Assembly (NCBI GenBank): GCA_025094145.1 | Contig: JALLLS010000033.1 | Span: 1 to 64,000, forward strand | From: Spinellus fusiger | Lineage: Eukaryota > Mucoromycota > Mucoromycetes > Mucorales > Phycomycetaceae | Reading direction: 5' to 3' | Length of the DNA: 64,000 nucleotides | Part shown: positions 20,009 to 31,304 of the stretch, piece by piece | Position numbering within the stretch: the stretch's first letter is position 1 | Layout: every line of letters starts with the position of its first letter | The notes under the pieces: generated by a model | Databases searched by the model: none | The model's input: only the letters and a program-made list of their open reading frames with translations | Told to the model about the DNA's origin: nothing | Program-made: the position numbers and the translations under genes

Positions 20009-21240
20009 CGACCCCCTAATTTATACATTTTTAAACATGATTCTTCTTCTTTTTACCACAGAATCATATTTTATTAAACAATCTCAAATGTCAAACGCAA
20101 AATCCTCAACTAAAAACTATAGAGTTTATAATAAGCTTGAAGAAAGAGAGTACTGAGGTGTTTATTGGTTTAAAAAAGAAAATTACTCGATGGATAGCAT
20201 TTCAAAGGTCGTTGGCATTAGCAAGACTACTGTCCAAAAGATCATTAGTAGAATCAAGACTACTGATACATCTTTACCAAGACCTAGTTCTGGTGCACCA
20301 AAAAAACTTAATGAGAGAGACCTCAGACAACTTGAGGCCATTCTAAGAGGCAACCCATTTGCCTCCTATAACTACATAAATTTCGAACTCAAGGCACATC
20401 AGATAATCATCTGTAGAGCAACATTAATCAAATACATACACTAGATTGGGTTTGGTTCCTAATTCGCAGCACACAAACCAAGGCTGTCTGAAGAAAATAT
20501 GAAGAAAAGACTTCGTTGGGCAAAGGAACGGGTCAATTGGACTCCTGAGGACTGGAGACGCATTGTATGGTCTGATGAGCCACGGTTTGAAGTATAGGGT
20601 TACCAGGGAGAGCCAGAGTGGTTCGAAAGATCGGCGAGAGGTATAAGGCTGCTCATATCATACCTACAACTAAATGAGGGGAAAGGCAGCATAATGATCT
20701 GGAGCTGTTTCTGGGCGGGTGAGTTTGGGCCTTTGGTCTTTGTTGATAGCACTGTAAATCTGGATGTATATGTCAATATTTTGGCAGAAAGTTTTCTTCC
20801 ATGGTTCATTGAATGAGAAAGAGGATAGAGACTTTATATTCCAAGAAGACGGGGTTAGCTACCATACAAGTGGCTATACAACATGGTGGAAAAGAGACAC
20901 ATCAAATTTAGAGCTTTGATTAATAGCTCACACAGATCCCTTTTTGAGCCCAATTGAACACGTCTCGTGGGCCTTGGAAAGACTAATTGAAGAAAGGAGA
21001 GTATCTATTACCAATTTAGAAAGTTTGAAGGCTCTACTTTCAGAAGAGTGGGAGAGAGTTGGTATTGAACTTGCACAACAATAAATTCAAAACATAACAT
21101 ATATATACCCGACAGTCATTGATGCCAAAGGTGGCCCAACAAAATATTAAATAAAAACTTTTATATATATATTACTATAGACAATATGTTAAACTAACTT
21201 TGTGTTGAATTTGAAGTCATTAGTATGTGTTTTGAGGTCG
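20009..21240 (+). mobile_element. Tc1/mariner element with short ends
   Basis: The element is bounded by TA at 20007-20008 and 21241-21242. The ends read CGACCCCCTAA and, inverted, CGACCTCAAAA, a short imperfect terminal repeat. It encloses a transposase relic. The end assignment is moderate because the repeat is short. Confidence 0.6.
20088..21150 (+). pseudogene. Tc1/mariner transposase, degenerate
   Basis: From ATG 20088 the frame gives MSNAKSSTKNYRVYNK, a TGA, then SMDSISKVVGISKTTVQKII (helix-turn-helix) and PRPSSGAPKKL. Downstream come NWTPEDWRRIVWSDEPRFEV (D and E of the W-S-D-E block, near 20535), KGSIMIWSCFWAGEFGP (near 20685) and LSPIEHVSWALERLIEERR (near 20945). It ends VIDAKGGPTKY at 21150, a typical Tc1 C-terminus. 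Stops lie near 20155, 20442, 20595 and 20815. The second catalytic D region (normally D-N-A) is unclear. Confidence 0.82.
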
Positions 21241-23053
21241 TAACATTTATATCCGTGAAGCATGTTCTTTCTCAGGATTTCAAAAAAAAAATCGTATCCT
21301 TTCTAATTTTGTGTAACTGTAGTATCTGTCCAGTCTGTCTTAGCTAATAAATACAAAATGTGTGCAAGAGGATTTACTATGTGCTATATGGCTGTAAGAT
21401 GATTATGAGGCCTAAATAATAAAATATATATCAAAAAGAGCCCCTCCTCCAGTAATGATCATCTTACACACAAACAATACTCACTAAAACCATCTTTTAG
21501 TTAAATTTTTAAGTAATGAAGCCTAGAACACGAGTTTCTGCTCAAAGATATCTGATGGATTTTCCTGGTCTTTTTTTTAACCTAGTTGTAATCTGTACGC
21601 CTATGGGCTCTCTACTGCTTTGCTAATTGCCCTAAAGTCATGGTTTTTTTTCTTATAAGGAAAATAGTTGTTCTTTTTGAGAGCATCACCATGTTTCTGG
21701 TATGAAAGAACTTTATTTTCATTCATTTTTTATCAGTCTTCTCATACAGGTTTTGCTCTTTATTGTGAGGTTTTCCTTTTGTTTTATTAAGGTGATTTTC
21801 TGTCCAAATGCTTATCTTTGCTTTCATCCACAAATTTAACTTTTCCGTTTTCTTAGGTCAACCCTATTATCATTCTCACGTTAAATAAGTTTAGTAAAAG
21901 TGAGAGATCTATTTGAAAAGAGTGTACCATCTAATTTAAACACCTGTGAAAATAAAACTTAAGAAAATAATCCAGTGTAATTTAATTTCCTAGTGTGCCA
22001 ATGATTCCTGAAAAAAGTGTATTGGACACAAAGTCACTTGCAGAAAAATGAACAAAATAAAGGAAGAAAACATAACTTAGCATAAGAGTGTACTCGAGCG
22101 GCTTTAAACAAATGACAGACAGTTGATCTCCTACTGGATAGTATTTATTATGAACTGTTTTTATTTTTATTTTTATTTTTATTTTTATTTTTTCGAATAA
22201 TTTTATAGTATTGTTGGAAATAGGCAGACTTAGTCACCTATTTCAGGAGAATTTATTATAGTAATACCATATATGTGTGTAATGTAGAATAGCATAAATA
22301 GTGAGAGCAGATACACCCTTTGCATCTTTGAGAAATATATCTTATAATTCCAAACAGTACACCATTTGCTCAAGGATTTTTTAACAGTATGTCTACTCTA
22401 CAAATACTGTACAATATTGGATGATGGATATGTTTTTTAGAGGAAAAATGCTATACTTAAAATGCCACCCCCTCATTCTCTCAGTTGTACTTGTATTACT
22501 CTGAAGAATAGATAGCCGAGACCTTGTTAGTTTCATTTGACCAATTCTATTACTGTTATCAATAAGATCAGATAAGATTTAACGTTTTTATTTTTTATTA
22601 TTTTTTATTATTTTATAATTCAGACAATCATGTTACTTGATCTGATTAGAATGTTAAGTTAGAAATGCTTAGAATATTATAATAGATAGCAGTTTATTGC
22701 CTTGATTTATCACTGCACAATGATAAACCCTCCTGGATCAATGATAGGAGTCTTTTTGTTGTAATTAAATATCTTGAAAAAAAAGTATTACTAATTTTAA
22801 TATTTTCAACTTTAATGAAACATGCAGTGTTTTTTTATTTTTTTATTTTTTTTCAATCTTTATCTTTTACATAGCTTAGTGTTAAGATATGTTACCAAAA
22901 GCACCTGTTACACCAATCTTATACTCTTTGAAAGAATCTGAAGAATATTTCTACTTTTATATGTATAATCTGATAACGATTCGTCTTTTCATATATCTTA
23001 ACTGTTGGATTTTGACTATTTTTCTTTTTCAATTGATTGTGTCTGGTTTTCCA
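21241..23053. other. Long AT-rich intergenic stretch
   Basis: No gene or transposon is recognised. Simple runs occur: (attttt)n at about 22158-22195 and ttattattttttattatttt at about 22590-22615. The last ~200 bp are the promoter side of the oxidoreductase gene and are T-rich. Confidence 0.4.
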
Positions 23054-24442
23054 ATGACAGTGAATTATTCAGTTCAGAAAAAAAATGTTGTGATTATTGG
23101 CGGATCATGTGCAGGTATATCAATGACTTCGATCTACTGCTACTAATGATATATATTTATAAGCTATTGGTGGTGCACTAATGTGGAGAGAGAACCCTCC
23201 TGATACACACCGCTTAATTATCATTGAAGAGAAATCTCACTTTAACCATGTCTTTGGATTTCCACGGGCTTCTGTTAAAACTGGATTTGAACGTGATCTT
23301 TTTGTTCCTTACAACAATTTCTTTGGTGGAGATGAGTCTATTGGCAAAGTCATTCAGGCAAAAGCAACAAAAATTCATGCACACTCTGTTGAAATTGATC
23401 GAGATATTCCTGGGTTTGGTCAATCGATTGAGTTTGATTACATGATATATAGTACGGGTGCTACTATTCCAGCACCAGGTCATTTGTCCTGTACATCTAA
23501 AGAAGAGGGTATCTCTGCCTTGAAACAGTACCAGCAAATGATCAAAGACAGCCAAAAGCCTATTATTGGTGGTGGTGCTGTTGGAATTGGTAATCATATA
23601 GCCCACTATGTCTTATAATTCATTCGTCTTAAAATAGAGCTAGCTTCTGAAATCAAAGAGCAGTATCCAGAAAAAGAAGTTACTCTGCTACATTCTCGAG
23701 ATCGATATTTGCCTCGCTATAAGATCAGTTTACATGAGATTACCTTTAGCCTTCTCCGTGAAGTAGGTGTTTGTCAGATTATGGGTGAACGTGTCATTTT
23801 ACCTCCTGAAGGATTTCCATTGGAAGTGAATCCTATTGAAGTGTTTACTTCAAGTGGAAAGATAATCAAGGGTGATTTAGCTGTAAGTTTTATATTATAA
23901 CGTGTTCTTATGACAATAGATAATGTGTATTGGCATGATACCTAATAGTGGGATCTTGGCTAGAATATCTCGAAAATCTATTCACCATACGACGGGGTTT
24001 GTGAATGTGAAGCCCACTCTACAAATCCAAGACTCTGACTATCCTCATATATTTGCTGCTGGGGATGTGATTGAACACAGTGATGTTAAAACAGGACATT
24101 TTGCATGGATGCAGGGAATAGCCGTTCTCAATAACATAAAACTATTGATAAAAGGAGCTGATTATGATAGTCTGCCACATTATATCAGCAAGGATGTAGC
24201 ACTTATTAAGCTGGTACTTGGAGACGTGAGTGGAAAAACACCATGGTCATGATATCCTAACACTATCTAAATGATACTTATAACATTTACAGAAAAGAGC
24301 ATCAATGCAAACGAATGCTTTTGGGCCTTTGATTACTGTGGGTTCATGGATTGCTGGTCGCTCTATACCCCATAATGTGTACGCCTCTAGTTCTTGGTCT
24401 TGGGCAAACATACCTCTTGATGATCACAGTGCAGACTTGTAA
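23054..24442 (+). CDS. FAD/NAD(P)-dependent oxidoreductase, AIFM2/FSP1-like
   Basis: Five exons (23054-23114, 23164-23589, 23638-23882, 23920-24225, 24293-24442) join in phase to 395 codons plus stop. The introns are 49, 48, 37 and 67 nt with GT-AG ends. The product begins MTVNYSVQKKNVVIIGGSCA (FAD-binding glycine motif) and has SHFNHVFGFPRA, a second dinucleotide motif IIGGGAVGIELASEI (formed only after intron 2 is removed) and YPHIFAAGDVIEH near the C-terminus. Length and motif order fit apoptosis-inducing-factor-2-type NAD(P)H-quinone reductases, thought to act at membranes. An in-frame ATG at 22889 exists but would add a non-conserved hydrophobic stretch. It appears intact despite flanking transposons. 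Confidence 0.85.
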
Positions 24443-25435
24443 CGGGCTACATTTACAGTTCGAATAAAGATTTATTATTATTACAATGAATTCTATTAAA
24501 AAAACTTATAGGTTGTAAATTCGACTTTAATATTTATATCATATTATCTAACTTGTTTATTATAAAATAATAATACATTAAACATATAACATAGGCCCTT
24601 AAAATATATAGAACATAGATATGGTCAGCAGAATAATAGATACAAGTGTATTAGACAAAAGGTTATAGTATTTGGTACTATTATCTTTTGCCTATACCAT
24701 AGCCTTGCTCTTCAAGGTAGCCCTCAATAAGGCTGTTGATATTCTCTATAGATATTAAAGTTCAAAGTATTTTGTTTTTATTTTTGGGTATAGTTTGCTA
24801 TTCACGCATTGGTCATTTTAGCCACCCTCTAAGATCGTTTGAATATTTAAGAATAAACATATAAACACTCTAAATACAAAAGTGAAAAAAAAATGCAAGA
24901 GGAAGGAAACAGAAGGACAGAAAAATATAAAACCTCAAATGAGGTGAAAAACAATGAAAATCAAGTAGAAATGATGGTAATTGTAGGTTATGAATAGACA
25001 TCTAAAAGGCCATAAGGCCAACATGAAAACTAGGACACCAAAAAGATAATCGTCATCCTAGGGTGATTCGAAATCCAACGAGGGATACTTAGAGCAACTC
25101 AAACAACCTTGAAAATAAATACAGCAGTCATAATATCAGCTTCTGGCTTTGCTAAACGGGTTAAGAATGCGTATGTAGAAGATAGATTGGAGGGAAAGTG
25201 AGGATAAAACGTCTGTTGCTGAAGGAGTCCTTTGTACACTATGGCGGCGTTAGTGTTCCCGCTTAACACACTATGGATATTAATATGACCAATAGAATGT
25301 AATAGGATATTATCAAATTCCGGGTTATTTTTTGGTATAAAAATAACATATACCATTTCATTTTTTCATAACAACTCTTTTCATATAATGTTTAACTCAT
25401 CCAACACCACGAATATATTTGTCAAAACCCTCGAG
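24443..25435. other. Intergenic, nothing recognised
   Basis: AT-rich, without convincing ORFs or element ends. It probably contains the 3' flank of the oxidoreductase gene (AATAAA-like word near 24464) and the 5' flank of the next Tc1 relic. Confidence 0.35.
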
Positions 25436-26415
25436 ATGTATGGAAAATATACCAGCCCCATGACTCGTTCAGCTATCATTCACTAAGTGCTGAACCTAAA
25501 ATCTATTCAGGTCGAGGCATCTCGTATGTTCAATGTGCCTACTTCCACTGTAGGCTACACTGTGAAGCATTTCAAAGAGACAAACTCGATGGTATTTTTA
25601 ACCAAGAGTAGCTGACGAAAAAGCTGGATGACATGGCCCTCCGATGGTTAAGTAGAACAATAGTTAGTGATTCCTATCAGACCAAGGAAGCCATCATAGC
25701 AAGCATGACCATCAAGGTATCAAGAACAACACTAAAGAGACACCTTGAAGAAATGAGTTTTCATTCATTCAGTCCAGTGATTAAGCCTCTTCTAACCAAG
25801 AAGAACATGTCAACTGGACATATGAGCAATGGCAGCAGATAGTCTGGTTCAATGAGTCCAGGGTCGAGCTTATGAGCTATGACAGGGGGTAGAAGCCATC
25901 TGACAGTACATTACAGCCTTTGAGCCCAAGAATATCCTAGAAGCAAGGAGTTTTGGAGGTGGTGGGGTGATGTTATGTATTGTTTTAGTGGGGAGGGTGT
26001 TGGTAGATGAATTGTAGTGAAGGGTAGGAGAAACTCCAACAAGTGCACTGATGTCTTGGGAAGAGCCTACTACCTTGAGCTCGTGCATCTCTATCTCTAT
26101 CTCTTTTTTTAACTCTTTAGTCAGTTACTGCCTACAGAAAGACAATGTTAGACCCCATACGAGTAAAACACATCAATTAGAGAGTAGTTGGTGGTATAGT
26201 AATGGCTCTTTAATGTCTCTTACAATACTGATCTCAATCCAATGGAGCATCTGTGGGCCCAACACAAAAATATCATTAGGAAGGACAGGAGGCTATATAC
26301 TACTAAGGAAAGGTTGAAGGCTACTGTGGTGCTATAATGGGGCAAAATATCAAAGGAAGTGACAGACACCCATTGCCATTATAGGGCGGAGATGCCAGGC
26401 TGTTATTGATGCCAA
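25436..26415 (+). pseudogene. Tc1/mariner transposase relic
   Basis: Pieces in order are MTRSAIIH, IQVEASRMFNVPTSTVGYTV (helix-turn-helix, near 25505), FGGGGVMLC (near 25953, the G-G-G-S-V-M-x-W block decayed), CLQKDNVRPHTSK (second catalytic D as Q-K-D-N, near 26130) and LNPMEHLWAQHKNIIRKDRRL (third acidic residue, near 26238). It is riddled with stops and frame changes. No terminal repeats were convincingly located. Confidence 0.78.
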
Positions 26416-27048
26416 AGACTAATAATGGCTACTGAGTAGCTTTGTAATAAAAAAACCCACTGCTATTCATTATAAACACTCTTCTATGTATCTATTGAAA
26501 ATTTCACGTCTTTAGCTAATGAATTCATAAAGTTATAACACTATTAAGAAAAGTATAATATAAAAAATAGGAAATATGCATTTGAAAAAAGGCGGTTACT
26601 TATTGAGGGTTGTTTTAATATGATAATAATAGCTTACTGGCCAATATAGGGTCTCAATATTAATTTGATTAGGTCTATGTAGCTCTATTTCCAGGCAATA
26701 ATAGTAATAAAAAAAGACAAGATCCAATGCACTAAGGAATAGAAATTGGCAACTAGTAGGATGCTAGAATAGTTGAAATCATTCAAAGAACACAACAACG
26801 ACATTATCATCAGAATGAGATGGAGGCAGTAGAGGTATAGCAGCAGCAAGATAATGTATGGAAAAAAAAATTAAAAAGAGTCGAATACCTTTTTAATCAC
26901 TTTATACAGGTTTATTGGTTTAGAAATTTTAATGATGTGTCTACTCTTGGTCTCTATCTCATATCTTTTCTTTCATTCTATACCGACAGACTCAAATCTA
27001 GCCTATGAATAGATATGTTTTTCCTGATAACTATACTCACTTGTTAAA
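26416..27048. other. Intergenic, nothing recognised
   Basis: AT-rich DNA with no gene-like frame. The sequence does not resemble any of the other repeats in the window. Confidence 0.3.
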
Positions 27049-27669
27049 TTATCCCGCTCTATAGCTAATAGGACACTTTATATTCTTATAAATAGAATGA
27101 TCTACACTCGAATGCACCGTAGACAGCCAAGGTATCTCTCGAGATTTCTTCATTGCTACCAATTTTCTTGGTGGGCTTCCTATAGATTGAATAAATACCT
27201 TTATTCTCTTTTTAGAGAGCTCTATTTGATTCATTTGAATAGAGAATGAGTAGCACTTGTTTTTTTTTTCGTCTCTCATTCGGAATGGAACTTCTTTCCA
27301 TATTCTATCTAATAAAGCAGTCTTTAGTTTCTTTGTATCCTTAAGAGATACACTATGCAATCGTATGATTAACCTTTAAGAAGATAGAAAGACTAGTTTA
27401 ATTAGATCTATTGACAACTGACTCTTGAACAATAAGAAAACAAGTGTTTCTTTCAATATATTATTTATATCCAATAAAAAGTCTACAGGTTTGTTAGGTG
27501 GGCTTAAGTAAAAGAATGCTGGAGAAATCGTATACATTTCTAGGCATAGTCTTAATGAAAGAACAAAAGCTGTATGCCGATAGAGCAAAAAATAGTGTGC
27601 TAATGTATTGAGTAAATAAGTATACTCAAGTGCTTTTGAATCATCATTGAAGCATACCCTTTCAATCAA
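27049..27669 (-). pseudogene. Unrecognised 206-codon frame with one in-frame stop
   Basis: Two minus-strand frames (27669-27376 and 27360-27049) lie in the same phase, separated by a single TAA at 27378-27376 and five sense codons. Read through, the product is cysteine-poor with hydrophobic blocks (YLLNTLAHYFLLYRHTAFVL) and a basic C-terminal half (KKRIKVFIQSIGSPPRKLVAMKK). I recognise no family. It ends 232 bp before the Fanzor element. It may be a host pseudogene, a piece of an unknown element, or chance. Confidence 0.35.
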
Positions 27670-27900
27670 AATAAATATAAAGTTGAAGTTTATTATTATT
27701 ATTATTATTATTTAGAAAGAAGAATGTATATCTTTAAGTGAAACTGATAAGTTTTAGTTATTTTCTATCTTTCTCTCCTACCCTTTATTGTTTCAATGTT
27801 ATTGTTTCTCATCGTATGACTTATAAACCTAATATATGTCTGGTAATTTCCCACCAACATAAAAAAATAACAATGTAACGTGTACAATAAAGGCATTCTA

Positions 27901-29242
27901 CACACCAGGAGATTTTTCTAGTCTTTAAGCGGTGATATCTCCTTCCTTTTAAGACCAAAAATATTTTACCGTTTTACGGAACTGTGTTTAAAATCAAGAT
28001 TTGCAAGTATTTGTAATAAAGAGTACTAAGGTTATCAACAGGACCACTAGAGAGATAAATGTATAGATATTTGGTCTCTAGCAGAGACTAAAAAATAGAG
28101 TATTGGATACAAAGGCTAGTCTAGGGAAATCAAAGAAGGTACATAAACAGGGACACAACACACGATTTGATCATAACAGGTAACTAGGCAACTGTTCTTT
28201 AAGCAATTCTTTTCTTTCTAAAATGTTGTTGTAGTCTGCATTACTTTGGTAGTTATGATTAAGCAAATGAATTGTGAAAATTCAATTTGTTCTCTTCTGT
28301 TCGGATATTAATACCTGCCAACCACACTGTCTGTTGTTCTTCATAACTTCTACCCTCTTTAACTTGTTTGCCTTTGTCTGGCATAAGAACCAACAGTTGT
28401 GATCTGGTGAGTGTTTGTGTATGTTTATTATGTCTGACATGTTAGTCAGTTTCTATTGTATATTCTTTTATTTTAATAAGCCCAGTGAATCTGTTACAAA
28501 GACAAAGGCAAGAAGAAGCTGTCAGTGCAAGGGCAATACGACACACACATAGAGAGTACATTAATACATCTCGAACTAATCATTTTTACTGTTTTATTAG
28601 TGAGAAGGGGTATTGGCACCTAAAAAGATTAGAGTATGATCCTACCAAACTGCCAAGTTTAAAGGTCATCGTGTTAGTTTGACAAGAATTTTATATCAAT
28701 CATTGAAAAAGAGACAAAAAGACGAAGATCTTCTTGTAGTTGATGTTGATAAGTTTCGAATATCAAAGGTAAACATGATTGATCTCTCACCCAATATGAA
28801 AAGCTCTTCTAACAGTTACTTTGTCTTCTTTTTTTGTTCTCAAGATCTGTCACACTTATAACACAAATATCCTCACCGAGGTATTAGTGAATTTCAACAA
28901 TATTCGCGCTTGCCGAAGTTGTGGAGTTGTTTGGAACAAGGATGTGAATGCATCAACGAATATCTATACAATTGCAGAAGAGGCTTTGAATGGTCGCCAC
29001 CGACCAGTTCCATTCTGTATATAAGAATGTATATTTGTATTTATATTATATTATATCACCACATCGAAAGTGGTTTTCTCCAGGATTCAGATATTTACAG
29101 GTAAATCTACATAATAATCTTTATTTAAGAACTAACATGAATACATCTTAATTTATTTTCACACCTTTTCAAATCGATGTGTCATTTTTAAACAATTGTA
29201 TTTCAACTATCTCCTTTTATATCCTAAAGATCTCCTGATGTG
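27901..29242 (+). mobile_element. Fanzor-bearing element with Plavaka-type ends (copy 1)
   Basis: Begins CACACCAGGAGATTTTTCTA and ends ATCTCCTGATGTG, with TA on both sides (27899-27900, 29243-29244). The left ~120 bp align with the left end of the 1270-5388 Plavaka element (shared ctttaag.ggtgatatct and atcaagatttgcaagtat). Most of the 1342 bp is closely related to 49335-50680. The interior carries the C-terminal part of a Fanzor gene and no transposase. Confidence 0.85.
28387..29024 (+). pseudogene. Fanzor (TnpB-like RNA-guided nuclease) C-terminal remnant, copy 1
   Basis: Recognisable blocks, in order, are EPTVVIW (near 28387), then KFKGHRVSLTRILYQSLKKR (from about 28649), LLVVDVDKFRISK (RuvC-II region, where the family's glutamate is lysine), a GT-AG intron (28769-28844), ICHTYN, RACRSCG and WNKDVNASTNIYTIAEE (RuvC-III with its catalytic D). 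It stops at 29024 after RHRPVPFCI. The zinc ribbon should be C-x-x-C...C-x-x-C, but the first pair reads CHTY. No RuvC-I block or full N-terminus is found, so the copy is internally deleted. Identification rests on the KGHR, D-E-F-R-T-S-K-like and W-N-K-D-V-N-A blocks typical of Fanzor proteins. Confidence 0.85.
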
Positions 29243-31304
29243 TAAATAAGAAAGAGCACTTTATGACCAAAGCGTCGTTCATTCAATAAGATGCTTTCTA
29301 TGCTATTCTTTCCACTGTCTCTGGTTAAAGAATGAATGCTTATTTGGGTTTATTCTATCTACTCAATAGTAGTGAGTGGTAGTGTTCTCTCACTTGTCTT
29401 TGTTTATTTCATCGTGTGAATATTCACTCTGTGACGGTACACTCATTGTTATATGTATTCAATTCATGCCTTTTTTTTGGGATGTTATTCTTCACGACAA
29501 TGATAAAGAGTAGGGATTGGGGTTCTTTGAACTATTTTGGTGATATCAATGACACAGCAACAATAACTTGTACTCTGAGTATTAGCAGATGAACCTTAAA
29601 ACCTTACTTTATCATGTAATGTCCAAGAGATAGAAGAACAGTCCTTTCTTTCTCTTTTCGTCTTTCTTTCTTCCTTGAACTTGTATTTGTCTATAGCATA
29701 GATGTCTATGTTTGTTAGTATAAAAACATGGACTTATAAAGTATACTTTTTCTTATTCTATTGTCTACATCCTGTATTCCATACAGTAGTCTTTCTCTAA
29801 CAGTAGAATAGAGTTGTGCATATGAATTTACAAGTCCTTTCTTTTTCTTTTTCGTCTTTCCTTTTCATAGAGCTATCTAAATAAATAAAATAGACCTTTG
29901 ACTTTATTGACACAGACATCCCATGAGAAGTAGGACAGACAGGAGGAATTTCAAACCACAAGACACCACCGAGGCCATGCTGTGATGCCTCGGGTGGATG
30001 CCTCGGGCAAATGTCTCGGGCAGATATCTCGGAGTTGTGAACACAGAGATGCCATTGAAGTTTATATTCAATGTTGGATACAGGGTTTAAACCTAAAATG
30101 AGACAGTTATTATTATTATTATTATTATCAAAAGATAGATAAGGCGCTTTGATAAATGAGACAATTGCAATGAAAGAGACAGAAGCACATTATTATTCAA
30201 AGATCTGCCCTGTATCTTGGATGGGAGTAGCAATCACTATAAAGAAGTGTTTTGTTGTTGGTAAAGAAGAGAAAAGAGAGAAAGAAAGAAGACTGTCCAA
30301 TGTAGTATCTGTGAATACTTTCATCATAGGCCTACAAAAGAACACTGTGTTGGAGGACAGCTCAAACATAACCCATCCTATCCACCCATGATGGCTATTA
30401 ATACAGGAGGGAAATGAAAAGAATACTGCAACACTATAAGAGAGTGTATTGGATTGACCAACCTATTATACTACATCTTAAGAAATCACCATGGAAACAG
30501 ACAGCTATGACGAGTGACTATGGATGTATTTTTTGGTTTATCCTGGTAAACTGTCCAAATACTATATTTATTTTGTCTCAAATTCAATTGACACTTTGCC
30601 TGTTTCCATAGAGTAGAATGCTGTATTACCATGAGACAGCCCGTCTCACCAAGCCACCTTGACACTCCAGATGCTGTCATCCTAACATTGCCCTCTGAAT
30701 TGCACTGGTTCTAAAGTTGAGTTGTTGATAGGATCTGCAACACAAGGATGGAAAGCGGATGGAGTTGGAAGGGACAAATGAAACATACCACCTTCCATAT
30801 TTGTACTGTTACAATCCATATTGAAAAAGTAAACAAGAGTACACATGGCCTAAATAGGAATATAACATATTCAGTCCCAGTGGCCAATGTTTTATTCTAT
30901 TTTATGGTTTATATTTTATTCTCATTTTTCACGTGAAAATTAAAGCATCAAAATCATTACGCCATACTATTCTAGATCAGAACAAAAGACTTTGATGACT
31001 ATTGTTTTGCTATACTGACCTTACCACCCTTCTACAGTGAGCATGATTAGGATTGGAGATTCCATTGTAGTTTGTAGTTAGCTGTTGTTTATTGATTTTA
31101 TACAGTCATTGTGAGCACTATTGATAGAAGAAAAAGAAAGAGCAATAATAGAAATAAAATGGGAGGAATTACAGTTTTTTTTTAATATATCTTTCATTGC
31201 TTAATAAAAGAGCAGGGCCTACACACACGTAGATGAAGAGAGAGAGAAAGATGAACAGATAGGTGGATGAAAAGGAAAGAGAAGAGAGAAGAGAAAAGGA
31301 GAGA
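29243..31304. other. Gene-poor spacer between the Fanzor element and the reticulon gene
   Basis: No recognised gene. Small frames at 30149-30391 and 30414-30611 have no family resemblance and are left uncalled. Simple repeats: (att)n at about 30109-30128. This is the junction between the transposon-rich left part and the gene-dense right part. Confidence 0.4.
29985..30036. repeat. Four-copy 13-bp GC-rich tandem repeat
   Basis: Units at 29985 (atgcctcgggtgg), 29998 (atgcctcgggcaa), 30011 (atgtctcgggcag) and 30024 (atatctcggagtt) share the core CTCGG. It stands out as a CpG-containing island in AT-rich DNA. Confidence 0.8.

Noticed and set aside
22889..23053. Upstream ATG extension of the AIFM2-like gene
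   Set aside because: It adds 55 residues of AT-rich hydrophobic sequence not expected before the FAD motif; the ATG at 23054 gives the usual N-terminus.
25060..25085. TTCGAA-containing stretch resembling a tRNA T-loop
   Set aside because: No acceptor, D or anticodon stem could be formed around it; no tRNA gene was found anywhere in the window.
30149..30611. Two small plus-strand frames
   Set aside because: No motif, no splice continuity and no family resemblance; left as spacer.
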